A stretch of DNA of 64,000 nt from Protopterus annectens (taxonomy: Eukaryota > Chordata > Ceratodontiformes > Protopteridae): contig NC_056733.1 in assembly GCF_019279795.1 (NCBI RefSeq), forward strand, positions 1,115,152,682 to 1,115,216,681, given 5' to 3'. Shown here in pieces: positions 20,150-29,755 of this stretch. The notes under the pieces are model-generated. The model was not told where the DNA came from, did not search any database, and saw only the letters and a program-made list of their open reading frames with translations. Position 1 is the stretch's first letter, and every line of letters begins with the position of its first letter. The translations under genes and the position numbers were made by a program.

Positions 20150-21572
20150 ATACCCTAACTCTAACATCATTCCACAAACCTTCCACTAGAAAAATTTACA
20201 AGAGCAAATGTAAAAGATTTGTCCTTTTGGTGCAGCAATAAGACCTTGATCCTTTTTCAGTGCCAGTACTTAACATTCTTGAATTCCTGGTTTCTATTTT
20301 TAATGAAGGGTCTAGTTCTTCTGTGGTTAAGGTTCAGTTAGCTGCCATCTCCATTTTCCATACTGGAGTTGATAATTCTACATTACATTCTTTTTCACGT
20401 CTTTGTAAGGTGTATATAAAATTAACCTTTCTACTCAAACCACCCTTCAGGGTCCCTACTCCACAGTGGAATCTGAATTTAATGTTACAGGCCCTAACTC
20501 AGAGACCATTTGAACTGGCTGCAAAATGTGAATTGAAATATTTAACTTGGAAAACTGTATTTCTGATAGCCGTAACATTGGCCAGAAGACTTTTAGAACT
20601 TCAAGCTTTATCTTTTAAGCCTCACTATTTATTTTTTCTTAAGGATGGGGTGTCCTTAAGAACCAATCCTGCCCTTCTTCCTAAGGTGGTGTCAAGATCA
20701 AACATTAATCAAACTGTTAACTTCCCTGTATCCTTTTCAAAATTTTCAAACAAAGGTGAATACATTTTGCACTTATATGTTCACAGACAATTACGTTTCT
20801 ATCCACACCGATCAGAGAAATTTAGGAAATCAATTGTTTGTATCCTTTCCAGAAACCAGATTGGGTCAACCAGTTTCAAACATAACCTTATCAAAATGGG
20901 TTACAGATTGCATTTCCTTTGTCTATAAAAAGTTGGGTCTGGTCTATCCAAAACCTTTAAGAATCCATTCAGCCAGGTCCATGGCAACTTCATCAGCTTT
21001 TTTGTCCAGGTCTTCCATGGACGATATTTATGCGGCTACGACTTGGGCTAACCCTCATACTTTTATTGCTCATTACAAGTTGGATCTGATCTCTAGGAGA
21101 AGAGAACCCTTTAGCTCAACAGTACTCTGGAATGTCTTTCCTTAGTGTCCACCCGAGTTTTAGGTGGCTGAGGACTCTGTCCCATATGTTGAAGAATGAA
21201 TGAAAATTGATAACAGATAAAGAAGTTATGTACTTACCATTACATTACATCTGTGCTATCCATTTTCATTCTTCCTCACCTCCCCTCCCTCCATCCCCCT
21301 CCCCTGTTTCTTTGGATGGCTTCTGGAAGAGCTGGAGAGTATAGGAGCCAAAGCTCAATCTGTTTGAGCTTCAGGTAGTGACTTTCCACATTTATGTTAG
21401 AATTTCATTACGTCTTACAATAAGAAGCTGCAAACAAGATCTGGAGAATGAGGAGTCTACTGCATTGTGGGTTAGGGAGGAGCTCGAGAGCTTGTAGTAT
21501 CCACGAGCTATTAAACAGCACCCAAGATGGATCCGAACCCATATGTTGAAGTAAGAATGAAAATGGACAACA
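20150..21572 (+). mobile_element. Family 2-like DIRS 3' part (element R)
   Basis: Contains a recombinase (20160-21145), an ICR (about 21185-21290: AATTGATAACAGAT, then AAAGAAGTTATGTACTTACC) and part of a right ITR stopping around 21572 without the usual GTACATAACTTCTTT tip. The ICR implies a left tip ATCTGTTATCAATTTTCATTC, a subfamily different from H3, P and Q. R is probably the host in which H3 landed, and in turn lies within H4. Confidence 0.7.
20160..21145 (+). pseudogene. Tyrosine recombinase of element R
   Basis: Starts FHKPSTRKIYKSKCKRF. Core TLARRLLELQALSFKPHYLFFLKDGVSLRTNP, then HRQLRFYPHRSEKFRKS. The end carries HSARSMATSSAF and TTWANPHTFIAHYKLDLISRR. Two long open frames cover most of it and there are few breaks. 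The implied function is DNA strand exchange for integration. Confidence 0.78.
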
Positions 21573-23562
21573 CTGTCCTCCTTCAGTTGTTGGAACTACA
21601 ACATTTCTTGCCCCAAGGGTTTTCTCCATTCAATCCAGCAACATGATGGTAGTTTTGTATATCAGCAAGCAGGGAGGAACCAGCTCTTACTACAGCTCCC
21701 TGGTTGGGAGGGTGGCCTAATGGTTAAGGTGTTTGTCTTACAAACACAAGGTACAGGGTTTGAGTCTCACAAGGGATAACTGGCTAGGCTTAAAATGGCT
21801 CGCAAGAGCAGTTAGCTTAGTACTAATCTATGAACCTACTAATCTATGAACCTATATGCCAAGAATCCACAAGAATGTGGCAGTGGGCTATGATTTCACA
21901 TCGCTTCTTGATAGTAATGCATATTCCTGGGAGTACCAGATGTGTTGCTGACAGGCTCAGTAGATCCATCCTGTCACCGCACTAGTGGTATCTTAATTTG
22001 GTAGTGGCACATCGGATTTTCCATTGCTGGGGCTGTCCCTGCTGGGATCTTTTTATGTCTCCAGACAGCACCAAGTGCAGCAACTATTTTACCCTGATCC
22101 AACCAAAGCAGCAGTCCCCATGAGCCTCCTGGGCTCCTTTACCCATTTTATCCCCTTCCACTAATGTCCAGCATTATGTCGAAGGCAATCAGATGCAAAG
22201 CTACAGTGATTGTCATCACTCCCACCTCTCCACTTCAGCTCACATGGATCTGCCCAACTTTGAGTTGATTGCGTGGTTTTCTAGTTACAGTTATGGACAG
22301 AGACCACTTCTCTGAGGATGTAGTGAATTTTCTTCCTGTATCCCAAAGAGTCCATCTGGAGAGTATACTGCAGTAAATGGAAACATTTAAGCTTGGGTAA
22401 CAACACAGAGAAGAGACCCTTCTACTGCATCTATTCCACAGGTGTTACTTTTCCTTTTGCAACTTTTTTCTACAAGGTCCACTTTCTTGACGTGTAATTG
22501 GCTGCATTTTCCAACTTCCACCAAGGTATTTTCTTCCACTCTTTAGCATCTTACATGTTGTGTAAAGCCTTCCTGAAAGTAACCTTTCTACTGTGTCCTG
22601 CAGTTGGGGTACCAGTTCTTCCATGGCGTGTTAAATTTGTTCTCAAAGCATCAACAAAATTTCCTTTTGATCTTCCATTTTCTTGAAATTTCTTTATTGG
22701 AAGACTTTGTTTCTCTTAGCAGTAACCTTGAACAGAAGAATTTCTGAGTTGTGTGCCCTGTCCTCTTCTGAAGTTTACTTCGTGTTTAATAAGGGGAAGT
22801 GTAAATAGACACAAATCCTTCCTTTTTCTCCAAGCTGTCCTCCAGATCTAATTTGAATCAGGCTATTTACCTGCCAATGTCTTTTTTTAAGTCATTCATA
22901 CAAGGAAGAATACTTAACTTCACATATATTAGATGTTCATCAACAGCTAAGGTATGACCTACACAGAACACCACTGTTGGTGTCTTTTGCTGCAAGCAAA
23001 CTTGGTTCCAAAGTTTCCAACGTCACTTTATCCAGGTGGCTCTGTGACAGTATTACATTTGTTTATTTTATCAGTATCCATCCCTTACCACGGAGACTTA
23101 AGGCTCATTCTACAAGGTCAGTAGCTGCTTATGCTACAGCCTTTAAGAATTCTTCTTTGTTTACACTATGTACTTTGCCAAACATTAAAACAGGATATTT
23201 TTGAGATCTAGGGCTTCTTTTGGAGCCACCATCCTCAAGGGTCTCCTGTCATGATTACATCCAGGTGTTTGGTACCTGGGGATTCTGACCCATCAGTCTA
23301 ATCTGGCAGGATGAATAGGACTCTACAGTAGTTATGTATTAGCCATTACGCTGGATCCTTTCATCCACCTCCGTGTGATAAAACAACCCTCCCCACCCCC
23401 TTTCCACTTAACTCTGAAGGACATTAGAGGGCTTTCATCCCTCTCTAGGGGTTCTGTAGCACTCTTATCTATTAGGCAACAAACTTTATCTGAGGAAACT
23501 TCACCTATAGGTGCATTATGGGGTGTGAAAAGATTTAAAAAGAGCTTGAGGCTAGAATACTA
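21573..23562 (+). mobile_element. Old DIRS element H4: RNase H to right ITR
   Basis: Heavily decayed. Begins in RNase H (VLYISKQGGTSSYYS, compare VVWYINKQGGTKSYP in P). After a SINE insertion it continues with the post-RH region, a decayed recombinase (about 22330-23250: FLAVTLNRRISELCALSSSEVYFVF, SRASFGATILKGLLS) and an ICR-like block near 23330 (AGTTATGTATTAGCCATTACGCTGGATCC). That block is complementary to 35505-35530, so the right end of H4 resumes beyond element P at 35438. Many breaks; one of the oldest recognisable hosts. Confidence 0.68.
21706..21856 (+). mobile_element. tRNA-Lys-like SINE with LINE-type 3' tail
   Basis: The 5' 70 bases resemble a tRNA: a box A-like TGGCCTAATGGTTAAGG, an anticodon-like stem-loop TGTTT/GTCTTAC/AAACA with CTT at the anticodon position, and a box B-like GGTTTGAGTCTC. 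A body of about 80 bases follows (TGGCTAGGCTT...) with a tail AATCTATGAACCTACTAATCTATGAACCTAT. The tail and the GGCTAGGCTT motif match the 3' end of the local LINE, so RNA polymerase III transcription and LINE-borrowed reverse transcription are inferred. No clear target duplication. It interrupts the RNase H region of H4. Confidence 0.75.
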
Positions 23563-24160
23563 GATGTTCTGTAGTCCTATCTCGCCTTCATTTTTACAGT
23601 TGGGTTCAGAGCCGAACCTCAACTCCGACTCGGCAATTCTGTAGCTCAAAGTCTTCTGGTTGGCTCATTGCAGGGCGGTATCCCATCATGCACCGCTGAC
23701 ATAGCCTAGATCTCATTTGCCACTCGTTGAGCTCAGATGTGCTTCTTCTTGGCTGTGGCTAAGTGATATATTTTTTCTGATTGTTACTCAATTTATAGCT
23801 TTTAAAAAAAGTTGTATTCAGCTTTCTTAGTATTCGTTTATAGTCTGGTGTCTGTTTAAGATCTTGTGTGACATTGTTTGCTCTGTTTCTGCTGTTTTTT
23901 ATTGGCCGTTCTTCCGCAGGCCTGTTGTTGTTTATCCCTGCATTGCTTTGGTTTTGTTTGCTATTTGGGCTTTGCCTAATTATTTTTCTCTTTTCTAAGC
24001 TATTTTCACCAAGGGTTAGGCCCGCTTAAGTTAGAGGACCTAGTCCTCTGTCTGTAGTCTGTTTCTTCTTCTAGGGCTAGGCCTGTTTAAGTTAGAGGAC
24101 CTAGTCCTCTGTCTAACTATCTGTTGTTTCCTCAGGGCTAACCGTTTAATTTAGAGGTAG
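23563..24160 (+). mobile_element. Family 2 DIRS element P, left ITR and leader (5' segment)
   Basis: Starts ATGTTCTGTAGTCC and continues as the reverse complement of P's right ITR at 35270-35437 (shared CTCCGACTCGGCAATTCT, CTCAAAGTC and GGTATCCCATCA blocks). A T-rich leader with about 61-bp tandem repeats follows. Copy D interrupts it at 24160/24161, and P resumes at 29710. Its left tip matches its own ICR (GGACTACAGAACAT at 35055-35068). Confidence 0.85.
24013..24157 (+). repeat. About 61-bp tandem repeats with a hairpin, leader of P
   Basis: Units start at 24013, 24074 and 24135 (GGGTTAGGCCCGCTTAAG, GGGCTAGGCCTGTTTAAG, GGGCTAACCGTTTAA). The first two contain AGAGGACCTAGTCCTCT, which folds as a 7-bp stem with a CTA loop. 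The third unit is cut short by the insertion of copy D. Function unknown; it sits in the 5' leader just upstream of gag. Confidence 0.8.
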
Positions 24161-24263
24161 ATGTTCATCGTGCATACAGCTGCAGTAATCACAGATGGGT
24201 TTTCAGTCGGTCGGCCGAATTCCAAAGACTTGGTCCGGCGTCGGTTGTCGTCGCTTACTCTTC

Positions 24264-24318
24264 TGACGTCAGGAAGGCCAGCATATATAAGACACAGCCG
24301 ACGCCATGTTCTTCAGTC
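24264..24318 (+). promoter_or_regulatory. CRE + TATA + initiator in the left ITR of copy D
   Basis: TGACGTCA at 24264-24271, TATATAA from 24284, and TTCAGTCT with its A at 24315, 31 bp below the TATA start. The flanking ITR has diverged from copy A but the three boxes and their spacing are kept. Confidence 0.65.
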
Positions 24319-24456
24319 TTTTTTGCCGCGCGGTGCCCGAAGCAGAAGCAGTTCGCAAGTGCCGGTCGGCCAGCTCCTGAATTACGAAAATATTGGAACA
24401 GAAGTCTTCATTAAAGCTAAGTACCCCGTTGGGGAAACTGTTCTTGCCTCAGACCG

Positions 24457-26231
24457 ATGTCAGAAAAAGTTAATAATTGTATTTCTTGTGGGAAGCAAAT
24501 ACCGCATAAGGATTTCCATTCCCTTTGCATAACTTGTTTGGGCCCAGACCACGACGTCTCGGGCTGTCGCTTTTGCGCTACCTTCAATAAACGCACTATC
24601 AAGCGTCGGGCGGAGTTCGCCCAACACTATTTTGGTAAAACTTATAAAATGTCGTCGGACACTCCGACTACTGTTTTATCCAAAAAACGCAAGGAAAAGG
24701 ACTGACACGCGAGGCCCGCGGTCTCCACCGACACCACGCCGAAACAGGCTACACCTGGTCCGGTTCTCAGCGAGACGCCTTTGCAGTCCCTGACTACCGA
24801 CGACACTCCTTCGGCGGTGTCTTCTGTACCTGAGACCGCTGGGTCATCGGCCCTTTCCCAGACTACAACCGAAGCCCCGGCTTATGTCGAGCCTACTAAT
24901 GTGGACAGATCTACCTCCACCCATGGTGTATTTAGGCCTTCATCTTCTTTTTCTATTAAGGCCTTTACTAAATCCAAAGCAGCCAGGCATCACACTAGGC
25001 CTGCTGCTCAAGGCCCATCTCCTGGACCCATGCCTAAGAAACAGATGCTTAAAATGGCTGAGGATCTAATTACTCTTATCAGAGGTTCTCAGCCCCCTCC
25101 TGACAAGAGACTCAGAGTGGAGGAAGAATCCCCCTCTTCTGATCAGGGATCCATTTTATCAGAGCATTCTGATGCAGAGGAACACTCTTACTCCCCTTTT
25201 GAGGATTCGGATGCAGAACAGTCCATTCATTCTGTATCCCCCCCTGAGGATTTTTCTTTGGGGAAACCTTGCACACCTTGAGGGAACACTTCCATTGGGA
25301 AGGCCAAGACTTTTCAGATTCCAAGAAAAGACTTAGGGAATTTCTTTGGTTACCTCAGCACAGACCTCTGGCTATACCCCCTGTTTTGGAGGTACTGGAT
25401 GATGTCTTTTCGGAGGCTTGTCTTAATCCTGATTCTCTGCCTCCTGCACCAGTAAAGCCTGATAGATATTACAGAGTACCCAGTTCTCACCAATTTCTCT
25501 ACAAAGGCCATAATGCTGACCCTGAAACCATTTCACAAGGCCCCAAGGGTTTGAAGGCCTCCACTGCCAAGAATCCACTTCCTGCAGAAAGGGAATCTAG
25601 ATCTCTAGAAAGGTGGGGTAAGAAGGTATATACCTCGGCCACCCTAGCCATGAGGGCCTTAAACTGCCAGTTTCATATGATTAAATATCAACAGTTCCTG
25701 TTATCACAATTAAAAAACAAAATGTCTCAACCTGAACAACCAGATTTAAAAGAGTTACAGGATATGATGCATAGTGCGGAACAAGTGGGTAAACACACCT
25801 TACAATGTGGTTATGATGCCCTAGAGGCCTCCAGTAGAGCGGCTGCTACAGGATCAGTCATTCGCAGACATGCCTGACTTAGGGAACAAAATTTGCCTGA
25901 TCATGTGAAAGCTAAACTTCTTGATGCTCCTTTACAAAAGGATGTACTTTTTGGGACTAATGCTGAGGATATACTACGAAAAATGGAAGAAAAAGCCAAA
26001 TCTATGCAAACTGTCAAAGCTTTCTTACAGGTCCAGCCACCACGATTTAGCAGGAATTGGCCTTCAAAAAACTGGTCCTTTCCAGCCACTGACAAGCCCC
26101 AAAGAGGTAGATACAGACGTGCAAGGGGCAGAGGGCAATCACAAGGATCATATAGAGGCAGACAATGGCAATCTCCAGCACCAAGAGGTGGTGAAGACAG
26201 TGCACAACAATACAGGAAGCAAACCCAATGA
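24457..26231 (+). pseudogene. gag: DIRS copy D gag-like gene
   Basis: ATG at 24457 begins MSEKVNNCISCGKQIPHKDFH with the Cys/His motif (CITCLGPDHDVSGCRFC). A Ser/Thr/Pro-rich middle, an acidic segment (EEHSYSPFEDSDAEQSIHS), the conserved AIPPVLEVLDDVFSE and KPDRYYRVPSSHQF block and an Arg/Gly-rich tail (RGRYRRARGRGQSQ) follow. A small number of breaks. The tail suggests nucleic-acid binding. Confidence 0.8.
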
Positions 26232-26239
26232 CTCCCTCA

Positions 26240-28135
26240 TTTCCATGCCAAGCAAGTCTCAGCTGGCAGCACCTTTGGGAGGGAAACTAGCATTATTTGC
26301 AAACAATTGGCATATTGTCACAACAGACAAATGGATACTGGACATTATAAACAGAGGCTACAAATTTCAATTTCACACTCTTCCAAAGATGAGAGGCATG
26401 CCAAACCTACCACAAAATCAAAGGGTAGAGGCACAACTGCAAATTTCAAAGCTCCTAAACATGAGAGCTATACAAAAGGTACCTACGCACCAACAAGGTC
26501 AAGGTTTTATTCAAGACTTTTCCTGGTACCAAGAAAAGGAACCGACTGGAGACCCATTCTGGACTTATCCATCCTAAACACATTTCTACTCGTACCAAAA
26601 TTCAAGATGCTCACATTACAGCAACTTCTTCCCATGCTGGGCAAGGAGTTTTGGCTGGTAACATTGGACCTCAAGGAGGCATACCTGCATGTCCCAATCA
26701 GACAAAGCTGCAGAAGATACCTCAGATTTCTTGCAGGTTCAATCCACTATCAATTCTCTGCATTGCCCTTTGGCTTATCTACTGCGCCCAGAGTATTCAC
26801 AAAGTGCCTGGCATCAGTGATTGCCTATTGCAGACTTCAAGGGATACAAATTTACCCTTATCTGGACGACTGCCTGATCCAAGCGGACAGCAAACATATA
26901 CTACTGGAACATCTGGCATATGTGACACGGTTACTGCTTTCTCTGGGATATACCATCAACAAGGAGAAATCAAGGCTAACACCATCTCAGAAAATAACCT
27001 TCCTGGGTGCCAGCTTGGACACAAACACCCAGATGGCATACCTTACGCCAGAAAAACAAGGGCAATTATCTCAGTACTTCAAAACACTAGCAAAAAGTAC
27101 CAGGCTTACTGCAAGGAAAATCCTGCAGGCTCTGGGATTCATGGCATCTTGCATTCTTCTAATCCCATGTGCAAAGCTGCATATGAGGAAACTTCAATGG
27201 TACCTAAAAACTCTATGGTCTCAACACAGTCACAGCTTGGAAGCAATTATACCAATAATTCCATGTCTGCAAAAGGAATTCCTATGGTGGGCCCAAGCAT
27301 GTCAAGTAAACACAGGCCTTCCATTCTGCAAGCCTCAAGCAAAACAAGTCATAACCACAGACGCCTCAGATTACGCCTGGGGGGTGCACATGAAGGCCAG
27401 GTGCATTCAGGGCAGATGGTCCCAAAATGAAAAGCACCTTCACATCAATCAAAAAGAAATGCTAGCAGTAATAAATGCAATTACAGCTTTCAAGGACTTC
27501 CTGCATCCAGGACAATTATTGATAAGAACAGACAACACCACAGTAATGTGGTACATAAACAAACAAGGAGGAACTCACTCATACCCCTTGTGTAGACTAG
27601 CCATGACTCTTTGGAACTTGGCTCTGGAAAGACAAATCGAACTTCAAGCACAGTACTTGCCAGGACTGGAAAACACACTGGCAGACACTCTGAGCAGGAA
27701 TATGACAGATCCACACGAATGGAAGCTACATCCACAGGTGTTTACGGAGATAATCCAAGCGTGGGGGAGGCCAGACATAGATCTTTTTGCCTCCCACAGG
27801 AACCATCAATTGAAAAATTTTGTTCAAGGACCTTCCATCCAAAGGCCTGGAAAGTGGACGCCCTTTCATTCAGTTGGACAACATGGACAGTTTATGCATT
27901 CCCACCTCTGCCTCTTCTGCCCAAGGTGCTTTTGAAAGCAAGAACAGACAAACCGAGGATGATACTGATTGCTCCAGACTGGCCAAGGCAACACTGGTAT
28001 CCACTCCTGAGGAGCCTAACACATACTCCTCCATGGTCCCTGCCTCTAATACCTCTTCTGCTGATGCAGAACAGCTACAAAACCCTTCACAGTCAGCTGA
28101 AAACACTCAACCTCGCTGCATGGAAAATTCCTTAA
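26240..28135 (+). pseudogene. pol: RT/RNase H region of DIRS copy D
   Basis: RT: RPILDLSILNTFLLVPKFKMLT, ALPFGLSTAPRVFTKCLASVIAYCRL and IYPYLDDCLIQ near 26860. RNase H: TTDASDYAWGVHMKAR, IRTDNTTVMWYINKQGGTHSYP, LADTLSRNMTDPHEW. Post-RH: DIDLFASHRNHQL and LIAPDWPRQHWYPLL. One frame is open for 542 residues (26307-27935). About one to two breaks. Confidence 0.87.
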
Positions 28136-28162
28136 CACCACATCAGACTACTCTCCAAGGAG

Positions 28163-29173
28163 GTGCAGGATGTCATTTTGGAGGCCAGAAGACCATCTAC
28201 TAGAAAAGCTTACTCCGCCAAATGGAAGCGGTTTTGCTGTTGGAATGAGAAAAGAGGACAGGACCCTAGAAAATTGAACTTGCCTCAGGTTTTACAGTAC
28301 CTAGCTGAACTGCTGAGCAGTGGACTTTCATTTTCTTCCATTAAAATACACGCCTCGGCCATTTCTGCAGAATTCAACACGGATCCTCCTTTATTCTCTC
28401 ACCCACTCTTACGGCAGTTCCTCAGAGGGGCTAAGAATATAAGATCTCCAAGGAAGCAACCAATACCAGCTTGTGATCTTAATTACATACTAGAAAAATT
28501 AACATTGCCTCCCTTTGAACCTGCTGCCTCAACAGATCTGCAATATTTGTCCTGGAAAACAGCTTTCCTTCTGGCCATCACTTCAGCTCGTAGGGTTTCT
28601 GAACTACAGGCCCTCATGGCGGTGCAGCCCTTCCTCATCTTCCATCAGGATAGGGTTTCCCTTCGTACTAACCCATCTTTTATGCCAAAAGTGGTATCCA
28701 GGGTAGCCTTAAACCAAGCCATACACCTTCCTACCTTTTTTCCTAACCCTCAAAACAAAGGGGAAAGGCTGCTTCACTCTTTAGACATCCATAGGCAGCT
28801 ACATTACTATTTGGACAGAACAAAGTCCTTCAGGAAATCAGAACAACTTTTTGTGTCCTATGCCGTAGGGGCTCAAGGGAAACCAGTTACCAAACAGACC
28901 ATTTCCAAGTGGATTGGCCACTGCATACGATTTTGTTACTCCTATCATGGGAAATCTGTCCCTACTGGTATCAGATCTCACTCCACCAGGGCCACAGCCA
29001 CCTCTACAGCCTTCCTCAGAGGTGTGCCTACTAAGGATATTTTGGAGGCAGCCACTTGGAGTTCTGTACATACCTTCACAAAACACTACCACCTGCCCTT
29101 ATATTCCAGAACAAGAGCAGGCTTTGCCACTGCTGTTTTGCAGGGCATTCTGGCTCAACCCAGTTCCTCATAG
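28163..29173 (+). CDS. Tyrosine recombinase of DIRS copy D
   Basis: A 336-residue open frame, MQDVILEARRPSTRKAYSAKWKR onward. The N-terminal SAM-like core-binding part (about 1-110) is followed by the catalytic part: TSARRVSELQAL (first Arg, about residue 140), HSTRATATSTAF (His-x-x-Arg, about 275) and TWSSVHTFTKHYHLPLY with the likely nucleophilic Tyr (about 310). It appears undamaged. The natural start may be further upstream in the frame overlapping RT/RH. It is followed within 40 bp by the ICR. Confidence 0.85.
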   Translation: MQDVILEARRPSTRKAYSAKWKRFCCWNEKRGQDPRKLNLPQVLQYLAELLSSGLSFSSIKIHASAISAEFNTDPPLFSHPLLRQFLRGAKNIRSPRKQPIPACDLNYILEKLTLPPFEPAASTDLQYLSWKTAFLLAITSARRVSELQALMAVQPFLIFHQDRVSLRTNPSFMPKVVSRVALNQAIHLPTFFPNPQNKGERLLHSLDIHRQLHYYLDRTKSFRKSEQLFVSYAVGAQGKPVTKQTISKWIGHCIRFCYSYHGKSVPTGIRSHSTRATATSTAFLRGVPTKDILEAATWSSVHTFTKHYHLPLYSRTRAGFATAVLQGILAQPSSS

Positions 29174-29207
29174 TACCTACCACCCTATGCATAGCTTTGG
29201 GACTCTA

Positions 29208-29304
29208 CCCATCTGTGATTACTGCAGCTGTATGCACGATGAACATAGTACAGTTTTGTACCTACCATAAATGTAGATGTTCGAGTGCTAATACAGCTGC
29301 AGTA
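29208..29304 (+). repeat. Internal complementary region of copy D
   Basis: 29208-29246 is the reverse complement of the first 39 bases of the element. 29247-29304 is the reverse complement of its last 58 or so. The two halves meet at GAACAT/AGTACA. Both halves carry the private changes of D's own tips. Confidence 0.93.
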
Positions 29305-29496
29305 CAGGTTTCTCTCCCTCCTTCCCCTCTTGGTAAGGGCATGGGGCCTAACAACCTTTTCATACCTCCTGACTGGGTTATCCTGCTATGTTTTATTTGC
29401 TTGCTTACACTGATTTTGCATTACATTGCATTGCTTGCATATGTGGATAAGCTTTACTTATGTATTGCCTTCCTTTTGGGGGCACCTGACATCTGG

Positions 29497-29665
29497 GGCA
29501 AGAAAGACTGAAGAACATGGCGTCGGCTGTGTCTTATATACTCTGGCCTTCCTGACGTCAGAAGAGTAAGCGACGACAACCGACACCGGACCAAGTCTTT
29601 GGAATTCGGCCGACCGAGGGACCGCCTGACGGCTGAAAACCCATCTGTGATTACTGCAGCTGTAT
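29497..29665 (+). repeat. Right inverted terminal repeat of copy D
   Basis: Reverse complement of 24174-24328 (GGCAAGAAAGACTGAAGAACATGG through GGCCGACCGAGGG). It carries the inverted CRE and TATA boxes, predicting antisense transcription toward the recombinase. Confidence 0.9.
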
Positions 29666-29755
29666 TAGCACTCGAACATCTACATTTATGGTAGGTACAA
29701 AACTGTACTTTCCTGTTTCTGTTTCTAGCATTGGTAACTGTTATTTGGTTCAAAT

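Larger units (their letters stand above)
24161..29709 (+). mobile_element. Family 1 DIRS retrotransposon, copy D (complete ends)
   Basis: Left tip ATGTTCATCGTG at 24161, right tip ending GTACT at 29709. Parts: left ITR (24174-24328), gag (24457-26231), RT/RH (about 26240-28135), YR (28163-29173), ICR (29208-29304) and right ITR (29497-29665). The ICR is an exact reverse complement of both tips, including changes found only in this copy (TACAGCTGCAGT, GGTACAAAACTGTACT). That and the long open frames point to a young insertion. About three to four breaks are visible. It lies in the leader of P with no target duplication evident. Confidence 0.94.

Noticed and set aside
21706-21780. A functional tRNA-Lys gene
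   Set aside because: Boxes A and B are present, but the acceptor stem does not pair cleanly, and the sequence runs on into a LINE-like tail. A SINE explains it better.
24013-24157. CRISPR-like array
   Set aside because: Two to three adjacent units without unique spacers, in a eukaryotic retroelement leader.
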